Shown in pieces: positions 22,961 to 31,805 of a stretch of DNA of 35,325 nt. The translations under genes and the position numbers were made by a program. The DNA is from Candidatus Ruminococcus intestinipullorum (GTDB lineage: Bacteria > Bacillota > Clostridia > Lachnospirales > Lachnospiraceae), in NCBI GenBank assembly GCA_018883985.1, contig JAHLFA010000086.1, positions 1-35,325 on the forward strand, read 5' to 3'. The notes under the pieces were generated by a model. It was not told the DNA's origin. It saw nothing but the letters and a program-made list of their open reading frames with translations, and ran no database searches. Positions within the stretch are counted from its first letter, which is position 1, and each line of letters starts with the position of its first letter.

Positions 22961-22984
22961 GCAAAATATAAGAAGGGTGTTGTT

Positions 22985-23845
22985 ATGAGTTTAGGATTTC
23001 AATACAAGAATGAAAATCATATATTTGATGAAATAGAAGGAAGAACTCCATATTTAGAATTTCCATTGCTGCGTCAAACGAAAGTTGTAAAGCATGGATT
23101 TTCTACAAGGCTTGGAGGGGTTAGTCAAGAAGGATTCTCTACATTAAATCTTAGTTTTACAAGAGGGGATAAGGAAGAAAATGTTAGAGAAAATTTTAGA
23201 CGTATAGGAGAAGCCATGGGGATATCATGTGAACATATGGTTTTTTCACAACAAACCCATACAACAAATGTGGAAAAAGTATCAAAAAAGGACTGTGGTT
23301 GTGGAATATTTTCTAAACAGATATTGCAGGATGTGGATGGTTTAGTTACAGATGTTAAAGAAGTTTGTTTGGTTACTTTTTATGCAGATTGCGTTCCATT
23401 ATATTTTGTAGATCCAAAAAAGAAAGTGATTGGCTTGAGTCATTCTGGCTGGCGAGGCACCGTAGGGAAAATTGGCAAAGTAACTGTAGAAAAGATGCAG
23501 ACAGAATATGGCTGTAATCCAAAAGATATAATCGCAACAATAGGACCTTCTATATGTCAGGACTGTTATGAAGTAAGTGAGGATGTTATTTTTCAATTTC
23601 AAAATCAATTTCATAAGAAATATTGGAATCAACTATTTTATCAAAAGGAAAATGGAAAATTTCAACTAGATTTATGGAAGGCAAACGAAATTGTCTTTTT
23701 AGAAGCTGGTATATTAAAAGAGCATATTGCTGTCACAAACATTTGCACTTGTTGCAATAGTGAGTTATTATATTCCCATAGAAAAATGGGAAATAATCGA
23801 GGGAATTTAGCTGCATTTTTAATGTTAAAGGAGGAAGTGAAATGA
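22985..23845 (+). CDS. pgeF: YlmD/YfiH (PgeF) family protein
   Basis: This is a 286-aa member of the DUF152 Cu/Zn family (YfiH, LACC1-like). Family members act on purine nucleosides or correct misincorporated amino acids in cell-wall precursors (PgeF); older annotations say polyphenol oxidase. Conserved parts seen: KHGFSTRLGGVS, FSQQTHTTNV (His), TFYADCVPLYF (Cys), SHSGWRGT (His), GPSICQDCYEV and TNICTCCNSELLYSHRK. The stop overlaps the mscS start by 4 bases (ATGA). Confidence 0.9.
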   Translation: MSLGFQYKNENHIFDEIEGRTPYLEFPLLRQTKVVKHGFSTRLGGVSQEGFSTLNLSFTRGDKEENVRENFRRIGEAMGISCEHMVFSQQTHTTNVEKVSKKDCGCGIFSKQILQDVDGLVTDVKEVCLVTFYADCVPLYFVDPKKKVIGLSHSGWRGTVGKIGKVTVEKMQTEYGCNPKDIIATIGPSICQDCYEVSEDVIFQFQNQFHKKYWNQLFYQKENGKFQLDLWKANEIVFLEAGILKEHIAVTNICTCCNSELLYSHRKMGNNRGNLAAFLMLKEEVK

Positions 23846-24744
23846 GATTTTTAATAGCACAAAAGCAGCAGGCTGTACAAAATGTACAGGATGTATTGCA
23901 GTCAACCGAAGAGGTGGCTGAGGATGTAAACCAGTTTGTACGTTGGTTTCACGGACAAATCCCAGCGTTAATAGAATTTGGTGTTCGAGTTCTTTTAGCG
24001 ATTGTATTCTTTTTTATTGGAAGAGCTGTTATTCGTTTTATTCAAAAAATAGTGAAACATTCTATGAATAAGGCAAATGCAGATGTAGGAGTTATTCAAT
24101 TTGTTGATTCTTTTTTAAAGGCTGGTCTGTATACTCTGCTTTTGTTCATAATTGCCACTAGGTTAGGAGTGGAAGCGTCGTCTGTAGCGGCATTGATTGC
24201 GTCAGGTGGTGTGGCAATTGGTCTTGCATTGCAAGGAAGTTTATCAAACTTTGCAGGTGGTGTCTTGATTCTTTTGTTAAAGCCATTTGTTGTAGGCGAT
24301 TATATTGTTGTAACAGGGGATGGTACAGAGGGGACTGTTAAGGAAATTCAGATTTTTTATACAAAATTATCTACTGGAGATAATAAGACAATCGTAATTC
24401 CAAATGGAATGTTGTCAAATAGCAGCTTAACAAATGTAACTGCTAGACCAGAGAGAAGATTGGATTTAAAGGTTGGAATTTCATATCAGGCAGACTTAAA
24501 GTATGCTAAGGCATTGATTGAGCAGCTATTGAAGAATAATTCTTCCGTTATGCAAGATGAAGAGATGAGTGTTTTTGTAGATTCTTTGGAAGATAGTGCT
24601 GTAATGATTGGTTTGCGAGCATGGGTAAAAACAGAAGAATATTGGGCTGCCAGATGGAAACTATTAGAAGATATCAAATTAACTTTTGACAAAGAAGGAA
24701 TAGATATTCCATATAATCAATTGACTATTCATATGGAAAAGTAA
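23842..24744 (+). CDS. mscS: Small-conductance mechanosensitive channel, MscS type
   Basis: The 300-aa protein has TM1 at about 44-62, TM2 about 90-108 and the pore helix TM3 near 116-145. The pore helix (ASGGVAIGLALQGSLSNFAGGVLILL) has the Gly/Ala packing pattern of MscS. A beta domain follows (KPFVVGDYIVVTGDGTEGTV; IVIPNGMLSNSSLTN). It opens on membrane tension to release solutes. The first 40 residues are amphipathic and polar, longer than in E. coli MscS. Its start overlaps the pgeF stop, and it ends at a hairpin shared with the tRNA gene. Confidence 0.94.
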   Translation: MRFLIAQKQQAVQNVQDVLQSTEEVAEDVNQFVRWFHGQIPALIEFGVRVLLAIVFFFIGRAVIRFIQKIVKHSMNKANADVGVIQFVDSFLKAGLYTLLLFIIATRLGVEASSVAALIASGGVAIGLALQGSLSNFAGGVLILLLKPFVVGDYIVVTGDGTEGTVKEIQIFYTKLSTGDNKTIVIPNGMLSNSSLTNVTARPERRLDLKVGISYQADLKYAKALIEQLLKNNSSVMQDEEMSVFVDSLEDSAVMIGLRAWVKTEEYWAARWKLLEDIKLTFDKEGIDIPYNQLTIHMEK

Positions 24745-24753
24745 TAAAAAATA

Positions 24754-24790
24754 CCGTAAGCTTTATAGAAATAAGGCTTACGGATTTTAT
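24754..24790. terminator. Bidirectional terminator between mscS and tRNA-Thr
   Basis: CCGTAAGC and GCTTACGG (24754-24783) form the stem, extended by CTTTAT/ATAAGG. ATTTTAT follows on the plus strand and TATTTTTTATT on the minus strand. Confidence 0.8.
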
Positions 24791-24798
24791 AATTGGAA

Positions 24799-24871
24799 AG
24801 CTGGAAATCGGACTTGAACCGACGACCCCTTCATTACGAGTGAAGTGCTCTACCGACTGAGCTATTCCAGC
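24799..24871 (-). tRNA. tRNA-Thr, anticodon CGU
   Basis: The minus strand reads as a full cloverleaf. The 7-bp acceptor stem is GCTGGAA/TTCCAGC, and the D arm GCTC...GAGC has loop AGTCGGTA. The anticodon stem CTTCA/TGAAG has loop CTCGTAA (anticodon CGT, reading ACG). The T arm is GTCGGTTCAAGTCCGAT. The discriminator is T and CCA is not encoded. Confidence 0.95.
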
Positions 24872-24899
24872 AAAATATTTTATAAAAATAACTTAAATT

Positions 24900-24928
24900 A
24901 TTATATATCGTTTTACATAAAAATTCAA
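24900..24928 (-). promoter_or_regulatory. Promoter of tRNA-Thr
   Basis: On the minus strand TTGAAT (24928-24923), 17 bases, TATAAT (24905-24900). Transcription from about 24893 leaves a leader of some 20 bases. Confidence 0.8.
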
Positions 24929-24994
24929 CTATTTTTTCTAAAATTCTAGATGACTAAGGGGTACAGATTCTTGTAAGAAAGGGGTAGATTCTAT

Positions 24995-26038
24995 ATGTTA
25001 TCATTTATGAATGATTATAGTGAAGGTGCATGTGTGGAAATTCTGAAATTACTAGAAGATACAAATACTATGCAGCATGCTGGTTATGGAATGGATTCTA
25101 TTTGTGAAGAGGCGAAAGCGTATATAAAAAAAGAGTTAGAAAATGAATTGGCAGAGATACATTTTTTAACAGGGGGAACACAGACAAATAAGACGGTGAT
25201 AGCAGCAGCTTTGCGTCCATATGAGGCAGTAATAGCAGTAGATACAGGTCATATTCATGTCCATGAAACGGGAGCAATTGAAAACAGTGGACATAAGGTG
25301 ATTACAGTCAAAGGCGTAGCTGGAAAGATGTTGCCAGAGGCAATTGACAAGGTGGTAGAGGAACATACAGATGAACATATGGTAAAGCCAGCAATGGTGT
25401 ATATTTCCAATTCAACAGAATTAGGTACTATATATACAAAGCAGGAGTTAGAGGCAATTTCAAGGAAATGTAAAGAGCATGGATTGATACTTTTTTTGGA
25501 TGGAGCTAGGTTAGGAAGTGCTTTGATGGCATGTGATAATGATATAAAAATGAGGGATTTAGCACAGCTTTGCGATATCTTTTATATTGGAGGAACGAAA
25601 AATGGAGCATTACTTGGAGAGGCAGTTATTATTCTTCAAGATAGGCTAAAAGAAAATTTTAGATACTATATCAAACAAAATGGTGGTATGCTGGCAAAAG
25701 GTTGGATTCTTGGCATTCAATTTTTGGGATTGTTTCAAGAAGGAGCATTTTATCGATTAGCAGAACATGCAAATAGATGTGCAGATATATTGAGAAAAGG
25801 GTTAAAGGAACTGGGGATACCAATGCTTGTAGAAACGACTACAAATCAGATCTTTCCAATTTTTTCAAATGAATTATTAGAGGATTTGGAAAAGGAAGTA
25901 AAAATGAGTATTTGGGAGCGTGTAGATAGGGAGTCTACAGCAGTACGTATGGTAACATCCTGGAATACAAAGGAAGAGGATGTAGAGAAATTGTTGTTTT
26001 TATTAGAAGATTTAAGATTACAAAAGGAGAAGTCGTAG
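24995..26038 (+). CDS. Threonine aldolase family PLP enzyme
   Basis: This is a 347-aa fold-type I PLP protein of the beta-eliminating lyase/threonine aldolase group, cleaving L-threonine or L-allo-threonine to glycine and acetaldehyde. Key pieces are MNDYSEGACVEIL at the start (family form 'F.SDN..GA'), LTGGTQTN, LFLDGARLGSAL (Asp-Gly-Ala-Arg) and the PLP lysine in YIGGTKNGALLGEA. AAAGGGG lies about 11 bases upstream of ATG 24995; ATG 25007 is possible. It is 4 bases from the EAL gene, so co-transcribed with it, a curious pairing. I leave the symbol blank because ltaE and ltaA cannot be told apart here. Confidence 0.88.
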   Translation: MLSFMNDYSEGACVEILKLLEDTNTMQHAGYGMDSICEEAKAYIKKELENELAEIHFLTGGTQTNKTVIAAALRPYEAVIAVDTGHIHVHETGAIENSGHKVITVKGVAGKMLPEAIDKVVEEHTDEHMVKPAMVYISNSTELGTIYTKQELEAISRKCKEHGLILFLDGARLGSALMACDNDIKMRDLAQLCDIFYIGGTKNGALLGEAVIILQDRLKENFRYYIKQNGGMLAKGWILGIQFLGLFQEGAFYRLAEHANRCADILRKGLKELGIPMLVETTTNQIFPIFSNELLEDLEKEVKMSIWERVDRESTAVRMVTSWNTKEEDVEKLLFLLEDLRLQKEKS

Positions 26039-26042
26039 ATAT

Positions 26043-27422
26043 ATGGAAAAAGTAATACTGTTTATATTATTAGGCAGTCTTCTGCTTATTTGGCTCATTT
26101 ACATTCATTTTAAGTTCTACAAAAAAATAAAAACTTTAGAATTAGAAGCGTATTATGACAAGTTAACAGGTGCAAATCGGTTATCTAGATTTACTAATAT
26201 TGTAAATGGAATAATGGAAGAATGTACAGATGGAAACATTGCAATTTTGAATATCAAACAGTTTAAATTTATAAATGAAATATTTGGACGAGAAAAAGCA
26301 GACTTACTTTTAAAGTATGTCTCAGAGGTGATTAAAGCACATATTACTTCACAGGAATGTTATTGCAGAAGTACAACAGATGAATTTGTAATTTTTTTAC
26401 ATGGAAGGAATATGGAAGAAATAAAAGCTAGGATTCGTTCAATTATTGAGAAGATAAGTACCGATGCAATGAAAGAATATAGGAATTACCGCGTTGGTTT
26501 GTATTGTGGAGTTGTTAGTCAAAATGGCAGTGAAGAAAAATATCCTACATGTGAGGAAATGATTACCCATGCTACGTTTGCGATGAAAAAGGCAAAAGAG
26601 ATGTATCAAAATGAGATTTGGGTATATGATTTAGAATTGCATAAGAAAGAGTTGCTTGAGAATTATGTGGAAAGTCATATGAACAAGGCTTTAGATAAAA
26701 GTGAGTTCAAAATACTTCTTCAACCAAAGATTAATTTACAAACAAAAAAGGTAGAGGGTGCAGAAGCACTGGTACGTTGGATTTTAGAAGATGGTACGAT
26801 GCTTTCTCCAAATGACTTCATTCCAGTTTTTGAACGAAATGGATTTTGTTCAGAGTTAGATATGTATATACTGGAGTGGATTTGTAAAAAAATACGTAAT
26901 TGGATAGATCAAGGAATTGACCCAGTACCAATATCTATTAATCAGTCTAAATTATTATTTGTAGAGGATGATTATGTAGAAAAAGTTTGTTACATAATTG
27001 AAAAATATAAGATTCCATATCATTTAATTTCCTTAGAAATATTGGAAGGACTGGCTTTAGAAGATGCAGAAAGTATAAACTCCAAAATTCTACAACTTCA
27101 GGAAAAAGGAATTCAAGTTTCTATGGATGACTTTGGAAGTGGATATTCTTCATTAAATTCATTGGCAAAACTTAATATAGATGAATTAAAATTGGATAGA
27201 GCGTTCTTAGTAACAGCACTAGATGAGAAAACAAGACAATTTATTATTATGAAAAAAATTGTGGAGATGGCAAGAGAATTGGGCATATCTACAGTGGCTG
27301 AAGGAATCGAAACGAAAGAGGATGAAAAACTAATTGCTGAGATAGGGTGCAATTATGGGCAAGGTTTTTGTTATAGTAAGCCAATTTCTGTTCCTGCATT
27401 TCAGGAATTATATCTTATGTAA
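26043..27422 (+). CDS. Membrane c-di-GMP phosphodiesterase (degenerate GGDEF + EAL)
   Basis: This is a 459-aa protein with one N-terminal transmembrane helix (about 4-22). The GGDEF-like domain follows (YDKLTGANR at 38-46; signature TTDEF at 111-115 instead of GGDEF), so cyclase activity is unlikely and it may be a GTP-binding or regulatory part. The C-terminal EAL domain is intact: E241 (EALVRW), N300, E332, D362-D363 (MDDFGSGYSS), K383, E420 (AEGIET) and Q440 (GQGF). It should hydrolyse c-di-GMP. No c-di-GMP riboswitch or PilZ gene is in the window. It is co-directional with the aldolase gene and closed by a strong terminator. Confidence 0.93.
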   Translation: MEKVILFILLGSLLLIWLIYIHFKFYKKIKTLELEAYYDKLTGANRLSRFTNIVNGIMEECTDGNIAILNIKQFKFINEIFGREKADLLLKYVSEVIKAHITSQECYCRSTTDEFVIFLHGRNMEEIKARIRSIIEKISTDAMKEYRNYRVGLYCGVVSQNGSEEKYPTCEEMITHATFAMKKAKEMYQNEIWVYDLELHKKELLENYVESHMNKALDKSEFKILLQPKINLQTKKVEGAEALVRWILEDGTMLSPNDFIPVFERNGFCSELDMYILEWICKKIRNWIDQGIDPVPISINQSKLLFVEDDYVEKVCYIIEKYKIPYHLISLEILEGLALEDAESINSKILQLQEKGIQVSMDDFGSGYSSLNSLAKLNIDELKLDRAFLVTALDEKTRQFIIMKKIVEMARELGISTVAEGIETKEDEKLIAEIGCNYGQGFCYSKPISVPAFQELYLM

Positions 27423-27424
27423 CA

Positions 27425-27474
27425 AAAAGGACTATTGTATCTATGAGCAAAAACATAGATACGATAGTCCTTTT
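27425..27474. terminator. Bidirectional terminator between the EAL and YitT genes
   Basis: A stem of about 21 bp (27425-27445 with 27454-27474, one G-U pair), 8-base loop, A run on the left and T run on the right. It is placed exactly between two convergent stops. Confidence 0.92.
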
Positions 27475-27480
27475 CAATTC

Positions 27481-28347
27481 TTATTCGTTGTGATCTCTCT
27501 TGGGTAATGTAAATCCTTTTCCATGAACCTCATTTACTTTATTAATAATTAGAAAAGCAGCAGGGTCAATGGAGGTAATTAATTGGTTTAGACGTGGAAG
27601 CTCCCGATTGGAAATAACAGTTAAGACCATTGTCTGGTTTTCATGAAGATAACCACTTTCCATAGGTAAGAGAGTAGAACCACGATCCATTTGTTGTGTA
27701 ATTGCACGGTTGATTTCCTCAGATTTTTTACTAATGATTTTTACCTGAGTTTGAGCTCTTCCCATAACCAAAATTTTATCAAGTACAATGGTGTATGTCA
27801 TAATTAAGATAATACCATATAAAAGTGCTTCTTTATCAGAGAACAATACTTGTCCTAATAAAATAAAAGTATCAAATACATAAAGCATAACAGAAACTGG
27901 CAATCCAAATTTTTTATTTAGAATTAAAGGAGGGATGTCCATACCTCCTGTAGATGCTCCTGAACGAATAACGATACCTAAAGAAAATCCAATGAATAGA
28001 CCACCAAAAAGGCTAGCCAAAAGTCGATCATCTGTAATCGAAGAAAGACTAGGAAATTTTTGAAAAAATCCCAGTGCTATTGGATAAAAAAATGTGCTTA
28101 ATAAAGTCGTAATGGCAAAATCCTTTCCTAAAATGATTCCACCAAGTAAAAACATAATGCAATTAAATATAAGCACAAAGATGGAAATAGGCAGATGAAA
28201 ATAATGCTCAAAAATAAGCGATAATCCTGTACTCCCACCTGTCATTAGCTTGTTTGGAAGTACAAACATTACAATTCCAAGTGCCATAGCGGCATTCCCA
28301 AGAAGAATCATAAAAATATTTTTTGGTTGAAAGATAGTAGTCTTCAC
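27481..28347 (-). CDS. YitT family membrane protein (DUF161 + DUF2179)
   Basis: The 288-aa product has five or six transmembrane helices (about 10-175) with the repeated family signature MTGGSTGLSLI and IRSGASTGGMDIPPLIL. A cytoplasmic DUF2179 domain (about 210-280, IISKKSEEINRAI...GYLHENQTMVLTVISNRELPRL) follows. The GTG start at 28347 has AAAGGAG 8 bases upstream, while ATG 28365 has none. A role in transport is likely but the substrate is unknown. Confidence 0.88.
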   Translation of the reverse strand: MKTTIFQPKNIFMILLGNAAMALGIVMFVLPNKLMTGGSTGLSLIFEHYFHLPISIFVLIFNCIMFLLGGIILGKDFAITTLLSTFFYPIALGFFQKFPSLSSITDDRLLASLFGGLFIGFSLGIVIRSGASTGGMDIPPLILNKKFGLPVSVMLYVFDTFILLGQVLFSDKEALLYGIILIMTYTIVLDKILVMGRAQTQVKIISKKSEEINRAITQQMDRGSTLLPMESGYLHENQTMVLTVISNRELPRLNQLITSIDPAAFLIINKVNEVHGKGFTLPKRDHNE

Positions 28348-28377
28348 AAAAATAGCTCCTTTCATATTACGTTGGCT

Positions 28378-28407
28378 ATTATAACATAGGAAAAATAAAA
28401 TATACAA
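28378..28407 (-). promoter_or_regulatory. Promoter of the YitT gene
   Basis: On the minus strand TTGTAT (28407-28402), 18 bases, perfect TATAAT (28383-28378). The predicted start near 28370 leaves a leader of about 25 bases before GTG 28347. Confidence 0.65.
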
Positions 28408-28472
28408 TAAGTAGGTTGCATATTCTCTTATTTTTGCATAGTATAAGAAAAATAAGAGAAAGGATACTAGAA

Positions 28473-28952
28473 ATGGAATACGAAAATTACGGGAAAATAA
28501 TTGGTGTTATTGAGGATATTGTGAGAGGAGAGGATTGTTGTTCGCAGATGATTTCTGTGCAGACAGAAAATGGGCCTGTGAATTTAATTGTAGCCGGAGA
28601 TACACAGGTTATAGGAAATATGAAATTGAGAAGAGGAATGCGTATTGCAGCATTTTACGATACAAATTTGGCAACACCAGCAATATATCCACCACAATAT
28701 AGAGCAACATTGGTTACTTCTTTAAGGAGAGGGCAAAATGTAGTATTACAGTATTTTGATAGAGATTTAACAGCACAAGATCAATCTTTGCGTTTAAATG
28801 TAGGGCCTAAAACAACAGTTACAACAGCAAACGGGCAAAATTATCCATGCAATCCATCGAATCAAGTATTGCTTGTATATTATACTACTACAACATTTAG
28901 CATACCTCCTATGACAACACCTGAGAAAATCATTGTAATGTGTCCTAAATAG
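28473..28952 (+). CDS. Conserved Clostridial protein of unknown function, 159 aa
   Basis: MEYENYGKIIGVIEDIVRG opens a beta-rich soluble protein; no membrane segment or signal peptide. I have seen this type of sequence as 'hypothetical protein' in many Clostridia: DCCSQMISVQTENGPVNLIV, LRRGMRIAAFYDTNLATPAI, PPQYRATLV and a C-terminal PPMTTPEKIIVMCPK. The alternating strands suggest an OB-like or barrel fold, but that is inference. ATG 28473 has AAAGGA upstream, and an earlier in-frame ATG at 28416 has no site. It is divergent from YitT and carries the selD promoter in its 3' end. There are two Cys near residue 24 (DCC) and one near the end. Confidence 0.75.
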   Translation: MEYENYGKIIGVIEDIVRGEDCCSQMISVQTENGPVNLIVAGDTQVIGNMKLRRGMRIAAFYDTNLATPAIYPPQYRATLVTSLRRGQNVVLQYFDRDLTAQDQSLRLNVGPKTTVTTANGQNYPCNPSNQVLLVYYTTTTFSIPPMTTPEKIIVMCPK

Positions 28953-28960
28953 AGTATAAT
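28933..28960 (+). promoter_or_regulatory. Promoter of the selenium operon
   Basis: TTGTAA (28933-28938), 16 bases, perfect TATAAT (28955-28960). It overlaps the end of the 159-aa gene. Transcription from about 28967 leaves a leader of some 34 bases. Confidence 0.6.
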
Positions 28961-29000
28961 TTAAGTAGTAAAGATTATGAAATATAAAGGAAGAGTTGTT

Positions 29001-30038
29001 ATGGCAGAGAAAGAAGAAATCGTATTTTGCAAAGGAGGAGGATGTACAGCAAAGCTGGGACCCGATGTGCTTGCACGGGTTCTAGATAAAATACCTCGAT
29101 TTCATGATGAAAATCTTTTAATTGGATATGAGGGGTCGGATGATGCAGCAGTTTATCAATTAACAGAAGACTTGGCAATTGTTCAGACACTGGACTTTTT
29201 TCCTCCAATGGTAGACGACCCCTATGTATTTGGACAAATCGCAGCTGCAAATGCATTAAGTGATATTTATGCCATGGGTGGAGAGGTAAAAACAGCATTA
29301 AATATAGTTTGTTTTCCTGAAAGTTGGGATATGAATATATTAGGTAAAATTTTGCAAGGAGGAGAGCAAAAGGTTCGAGAAGCAGGAGGAGTACTTGCTG
29401 GTGGACATTCTATTGCAGATGCAGATGTAAAATATGGCCTTTCTGTTATGGGAGTGATTCATCCAGAGAAAATTTTAGCAAATAATTCGTGTCAGGTGGG
29501 AGATAAATTAATTTTGACCAAACCACTTGGAGTAGGAGTTGTGTGCAGCGCACAAAGAATTGGGGAGGCTTCAAAGGAAGCCATGGGTAAAGCCGTGCAA
29601 TCTATGACAACATTAAATAAATATGCAGCAGAAATCATTAAAAAATATGAAGTACATGGATGTACCGATGTGACTGGATTTGGATTATTGGGGCATTTAA
29701 GTGAAATGTTAGGTGATACGTATTCAGCAGAGCTTATTGCAGATAAGATACCATATATTCAAGAAGCGTACGAATATGCAGGGGAGTTTTATTTGACAGC
29801 AGCAGCACAGAGAAATCGAAATCATTTAGGAGATAAGGTTCAATTTGATAACGTTTCTTTTGAAATGGAGGAAATCCTATTTGATCCTCAAACATCAGGT
29901 GGATTGCTTATAAGTATTGATAAAAAGGATGTACAAGCTTGCTTTGAAGACTTAAAGAAATTGGGATTGCCATGTGGGGTGATAGGAACCGTTTTAGAAA
30001 AGGATGAACGCAAAATTTACGTGAGAAAAGAGGAGTAG
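29001..30038 (+). CDS. selD: Selenide, water dikinase (selenophosphate synthetase), Cys form
   Basis: SelD makes selenophosphate from selenide and ATP, the donor for selenocysteine, 2-selenouridine and the selenium cofactor of some molybdenum hydroxylases. The 345-aa protein has catalytic C15 and K18 in [10 protein letters not shown] (Cys rather than selenocysteine), then the Asp-rich SDDAAVYQL and [39 protein letters not shown] and [12 protein letters not shown] 29001 follows AAAGGA; ATG 28977 has no site. It heads a run of four genes with 4-base gaps or overlaps. Confidence 0.96.
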   Translation: MAEKEEIVFCKGGGCTAKLGPDVLARVLDKIPRFHDENLLIGYEGSDDAAVYQLTEDLAIVQTLDFFPPMVDDPYVFGQIAAANALSDIYAMGGEVKTALNIVCFPESWDMNILGKILQGGEQKVREAGGVLAGGHSIADADVKYGLSVMGVIHPEKILANNSCQVGDKLILTKPLGVGVVCSAQRIGEASKEAMGKAVQSMTTLNKYAAEIIKKYEVHGCTDVTGFGLLGHLSEMLGDTYSAELIADKIPYIQEAYEYAGEFYLTAAAQRNRNHLGDKVQFDNVSFEMEEILFDPQTSGGLLISIDKKDVQACFEDLKKLGLPCGVIGTVLEKDERKIYVRKEE

Positions 30039-30042
30039 AAAG

Positions 30043-30666
30043 ATGATTTATAAAATAGATGTAAGAGGAAGACAGTGTCCAATTCCAGTAGTAGAAACAA
30101 AGAAAGTATTTTCACAGCTTAAAGAAGGGGATTTGACAGAAACTTGGGTAGATAATCATATAGCAGTACAAAACTTAGAAAAAATGGCTGTTCAAAAGAA
30201 CAGAGGATTTCGTTATGAAAAAGTAGAGGATAATTTCTACAAAGTGTGGATTTCCTATGAAGATAATATGGATGAAGTGTCTGTAGAATCTAAGGGAGAG
30301 GATGAGAAGGTGCTGCCAGTTACTTGTGGGGGAGATACAGTTGTTGTTCTTTCATCGGACAAGATGGGAGAGGGGGATGAAGAGCTTGGAAGAATCCTTA
30401 TGAAAGGATTTATTTATGCACTTGCAGGGCAAGAGGAGCTTCCAACTACGATTCTTTTGTATAATGGTGGAGCAAAATTGTCGGTAGATGGTTCAGAATC
30501 CTTGGAAGATTTACAGAAATTAGAGAAAAATGGAGTAGAGATTCTTACATGTGGTACATGCTTGAATCATTATAACATCGCCCAAAAGCTTGCTGTAGGT
30601 CAGGTTACAAATATGTATGATATTTGTGAGAAGCTGACAAGGGCAGGAAGGATTGTGAAACCGTGA
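30043..30666 (+). CDS. yedF: Selenium metabolism protein YedF (TusA-like + DsrE-like)
   Basis: This 207-aa fusion has an N-terminal TusA/SirA domain (1-75) with C12 in GRQCPIPVVETKK. The C-terminal DsrE-like region (about 95-200) holds VVVLSSDKMGEGDEELG and LTCGTCLNHYNIAQKL. It belongs to the family that co-occurs with selD and is thought to carry or handle reduced selenium or sulfur. It starts 4 bases after selD and overlaps the next start (GTGA). The exact chemistry is not established. Confidence 0.92.
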   Translation: MIYKIDVRGRQCPIPVVETKKVFSQLKEGDLTETWVDNHIAVQNLEKMAVQKNRGFRYEKVEDNFYKVWISYEDNMDEVSVESKGEDEKVLPVTCGGDTVVVLSSDKMGEGDEELGRILMKGFIYALAGQEELPTTILLYNGGAKLSVDGSESLEDLQKLEKNGVEILTCGTCLNHYNIAQKLAVGQVTNMYDICEKLTRAGRIVKP

Positions 30667-31805
30667 TTTATTTGGATAGTGCAGCTACCAGTTATTATCG
30701 TCCAGAAAGTGTTGCAAATGCTGTATATCAAGCCATTCATTCTATGGGGAATCCAGAGAGAAGTAGCCATGGAAGTTCTTTAGAGGCATCGAGAGTTGTT
30801 TATGAAACAAGGAATATGTTAGCTGAATTATTTCATGCAAAAGGTGCAAGTCAGGTAGCATTTACAAGCAATATTACAGAAGCATTAAACATTGTAATAC
30901 AAGGCTATTCAAAAATGAAGAAGAGTATGGCAGCAACGCAGATGGATCACAATAGTATACTCCGTCCCCTGTATCAAGCTAAGCAAGAGGGATGTCGTGT
31001 AGAGATCGTCCCAGTAGATAAAAATGGTAATCTTGATATGGACAAATTAGAAACCTTACTCAAGTCGGGAATCGATGTCTTTTTGTGTACCCACGCATCG
31101 AATTTAACGGGAAATAAAAATGATATTCATATGATTGGATGGCTGTGTAAAAAATATGGTACAACCTTTGTGTTAGATACAGCACAAACAGCAGGTATTT
31201 TTCCAATTGATATGCAAGAAGATTGTATTGATATTGTTTGCTTTACAGGGCATAAAGGTTTGATGGGACCTCAGGGAGTAGGGGGGCTTTGTTTAGCGGA
31301 GCATATTGTATTGCCATCGTGGAAAGTAGGAGGAACAGGAATCAGGAGTTATGAAATGGAACATCCAAGCCAGATGCCAACTGCGTTAGAAGCTGGAACA
31401 TTAAATGGACATGGAATTGCAGGGTTGCATGCAGCATTACTTTATATCAAAGATGTTGGGATAGATGCGATTCAAAAAAAAGAGCAAAAGTTGATGAAAC
31501 AGTTTTACGAAGGTGTGAAAAATTTATCTGGTATTACAATCTATGGAGACTTTTCTAACTGGAATCGTGCAGCGATTGTAGCATTGAATATTCGAGAGTA
31601 TGACTCTTCTCAGGTAAGTGATACCTTGGCATGGAAATACAACATCTATACACGAGGTGGTGCACACTGTGCTCCGTTGATGCACACAGCACTTGGAACA
31701 AAAGAGCAAGGGGCAGTTCGCTTTAGTTTTTCTCATTTTTTAGAAGAGCATCAAGTGGAGGAAGCTATTGGTGTTGTAGAACATATTACAAAGGAGTTTC
31801 TATGA
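30663..31805 (+). CDS. Cysteine desulfurase-like class V aminotransferase
   Basis: This is a 380-aa fold-type I PLP protein, NifS/CsdB/EF2568 type. It contains MDHNSILRP (95-103), HASNLTGN, LDTAQTAG, PLP lysine K198 in FTGHKGLMGPQG and an active-site Cys (about 336) in RGGAHCAPLMHTA. It likely supplies selenium (selenocysteine lyase-like) or sulfur to the pathway. The start is GTG 30663, which overlaps the yedF stop; ATG starts lie further inside and would lose the first strand. The short segment after the Cys fits this group. Confidence 0.92.
   Translation: MIYLDSAATSYYRPESVANAVYQAIHSMGNPERSSHGSSLEASRVVYETRNMLAELFHAKGASQVAFTSNITEALNIVIQGYSKMKKSMAATQMDHNSILRPLYQAKQEGCRVEIVPVDKNGNLDMDKLETLLKSGIDVFLCTHASNLTGNKNDIHMIGWLCKKYGTTFVLDTAQTAGIFPIDMQEDCIDIVCFTGHKGLMGPQGVGGLCLAEHIVLPSWKVGGTGIRSYEMEHPSQMPTALEAGTLNGHGIAGLHAALLYIKDVGIDAIQKKEQKLMKQFYEGVKNLSGITIYGDFSNWNRAAIVALNIREYDSSQVSDTLAWKYNIYTRGGAHCAPLMHTALGTKEQGAVRFSFSHFLEEHQVEEAIGVVEHITKEFL

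Noticed and set aside
25900-26042. c-di-GMP riboswitch before the EAL gene
   Set aside because: Only 4 bases separate the aldolase and EAL genes, leaving no room.
29040-29060. Possible selenocysteine at the SelD active site
   Set aside because: The codon is TGT (Cys) in [10 protein letters not shown]; no in-frame UGA is present.
28999-29298. Minus-strand 99-aa frame inside selD
   Set aside because: A shadow of the conserved selD frame.
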